Shown in pieces: positions 63,281-64,000 of a stretch of 64,000 bases of DNA. How positions within the stretch are numbered: position 1 is the stretch's first letter; each line of letters begins with the position of its first letter. The translations under genes were made by a program, and so were the position numbers. The notes below the pieces were generated by a model. That model saw nothing but the letters and a program-made list of their open reading frames with translations, did not search any database and was not told the DNA's origin. This DNA comes from CAYREV01 sp964423345. Lineage in GTDB: Bacteria; Bacteroidota; Rhodothermia; Balneolales; Balneolaceae. The DNA is taken from NCBI GenBank assembly GCA_964423345.1, contig CAYREV010000004.1, positions 1 through 64,000 on the forward strand, written 5' to 3'.

Positions 63281-64000
63281 ATGAAGAATCGTTTGATATA
63301 TTTGGCAAGGGAATGGTTAAGGGGATTATCTGAAGTGCCATTTCCCAATGTCTGTGTTTGCTGCGGACTGGAAACAACTCGCAGGGGCCGGCAGATATGC
63401 TCATTCTGCAGGGAGGAACGATTCCAGGATGCCAATCCCGACAACGAATACAGCGGCGGCGGCTTGATTCTGCCCGACGGCGTGACTGTTCAGCACGCCC
63501 TTTGGCAGTTTGACAAGGGAGGAATATTGCAGGAATTGATGCATAAGCTTAAATATGAGCGGTTAACCGGGATCGGCAGGGAACTGGGCCTGCTGGTTGC
63601 CCGACGGATGAGGGAGCACCCGCTTATTATGGAGAAGATTGGCGGAGGTGCCGCCATACTGGTGCCGGTCCCCTTACATTATCTGAAATACAGGCAGCGT
63701 GGATTCAATCAGGCTTTTACCATAGCCGCCGGAATCTGTGAGGTGATGGATATTCCGATTTGTGATGGCCGGTCGGTAATTCGGATGAAGGATACCGAAA
63801 GTCAGACAGGGTATACCATTGAGCAGAGAATAGAGAATGTGAAAAGTGCTTTTGAGATACGGCAACCGACAAAATTTGCCGGCAGGATAAGTATTATTGT
63901 CGATGATGTCTTTACCACCGGTGCCACTACATTTGAGCTTGCCTGCAGGTTGCGTGAAGCCGGAAGCTCCGAAATAATGATTGTCACGGCCGCCCAGGCG
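63281..64000 (+). CDS. comF: ComF family protein, 3' end outside the window
   Basis: The frame is open from ATG 63281 to the last base (240 codons, no stop), so the gene runs past the window. The N-terminal zinc-binding part has CVCCGLETTRRGRQICSFC. The phosphoribosyltransferase-like domain shows LKYERLTGIGRELG, VPVPLHYLKYRQRGFNQ, the SQTGYTIEQRIENV block and the PRPP-binding IIVDDVFTTGAT. ComF proteins are needed for DNA uptake in competent bacteria; dprA and radA also occur in this window but are not adjacent. The ATG follows a weakly purine-rich stretch. Confidence 0.94.
   Translation, partial: MKNRLIYLAREWLRGLSEVPFPNVCVCCGLETTRRGRQICSFCREERFQDANPDNEYSGGGLILPDGVTVQHALWQFDKGGILQELMHKLKYERLTGIGRELGLLVARRMREHPLIMEKIGGGAAILVPVPLHYLKYRQRGFNQAFTIAAGICEVMDIPICDGRSVIRMKDTESQTGYTIEQRIENVKSAFEIRQPTKFAGRISIIVDDVFTTGATTFELACRLREAGSSEIMIVTAAQA

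Overview
The window looks like a chromosomal segment of a Balneolota/Rhodothermota-type bacterium (Bacteroidota superphylum). The evidence is a complete alternative complex III operon beside an A2-type caa3 oxidase as in Rhodothermus, an AccD without its zinc cysteines, serine palmitoyltransferase, a fused alpha-beta 2-oxoacid dehydrogenase E1, a DUF3857 protein and several TATATTTG-like -7 promoter elements. It is mostly housekeeping DNA. I see no rRNA, tRNA, intact insertion sequence, prophage or CRISPR. One 100-N scaffold gap lies at 35178-35277, so this is a draft assembly.

Layout. 1-11.5 kb (+): pyrC (5' end outside), a DUF3857 protein, tsaB, accD, a DPP-IV peptidase, obg, dprA, a DUF3109 gene broken by an internal deletion, and rpoN. 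11.5-13.5 kb (-): an Lrp/AsnC regulator and an unusual TIM-barrel-like plus membrane protein. 13.7-20.2 kb: serS, a small membrane protein, dusB, class I aldolase, a UPF0104 membrane protein and radA. 20.2-25.2 kb (-): rpsU, a TIGR02757 protein, mutY, a secreted propeller/Ig-like protein and an extended SDR. 25.2-30.0 kb (+): two GT4 glycosyltransferases, serine palmitoyltransferase and a GNAT-like protein. Together with the divergent SDR these form a candidate (glyco)sphingolipid locus. 30.1-34.2 kb (+): fumC and the fused E1.

34.2-50.7 kb is a respiratory island. It holds heme O synthase (-), the gap with a tandem hairpin repeat, heme A synthase (+), then a long minus-strand run reading actA-B-C-D-E-F, a chimeric HTH/membrane protein, SCO, coxII, coxI, coxIII and coxIV. 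A DUF420 oxidase-associated protein is divergent from actA. Together these supply heme O/A, copper insertion, quinol:cytochrome c reductase and oxygen reductase. ActE and CoxII carry closely similar C-terminal cytochrome c modules, and the single-TM protein between ActF and SCO carries an N-terminal helix-turn-helix of the IS3 OrfA kind.

50.7-64 kb: an MBL-fold hydrolase (-), a YciO/Sua5 protein and a 6-phosphofructokinase (+), mtnA, ggt, xerD, a PgpH-like HD phosphodiesterase, ligA and a RodZ-like protein (all -), and the start of comF (+), which runs off the end.

The most original observations are the chimeric HTH-membrane protein in the oxidase operon, the candidate glycosphingolipid cluster, the DUF3109 deletion remnant, the hairpin-forming tandem repeat between the heme O and heme A synthase genes, and the Lrp-linked TIM-barrel/membrane protein. 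Assignments come from reading motifs by eye; no database search was run.
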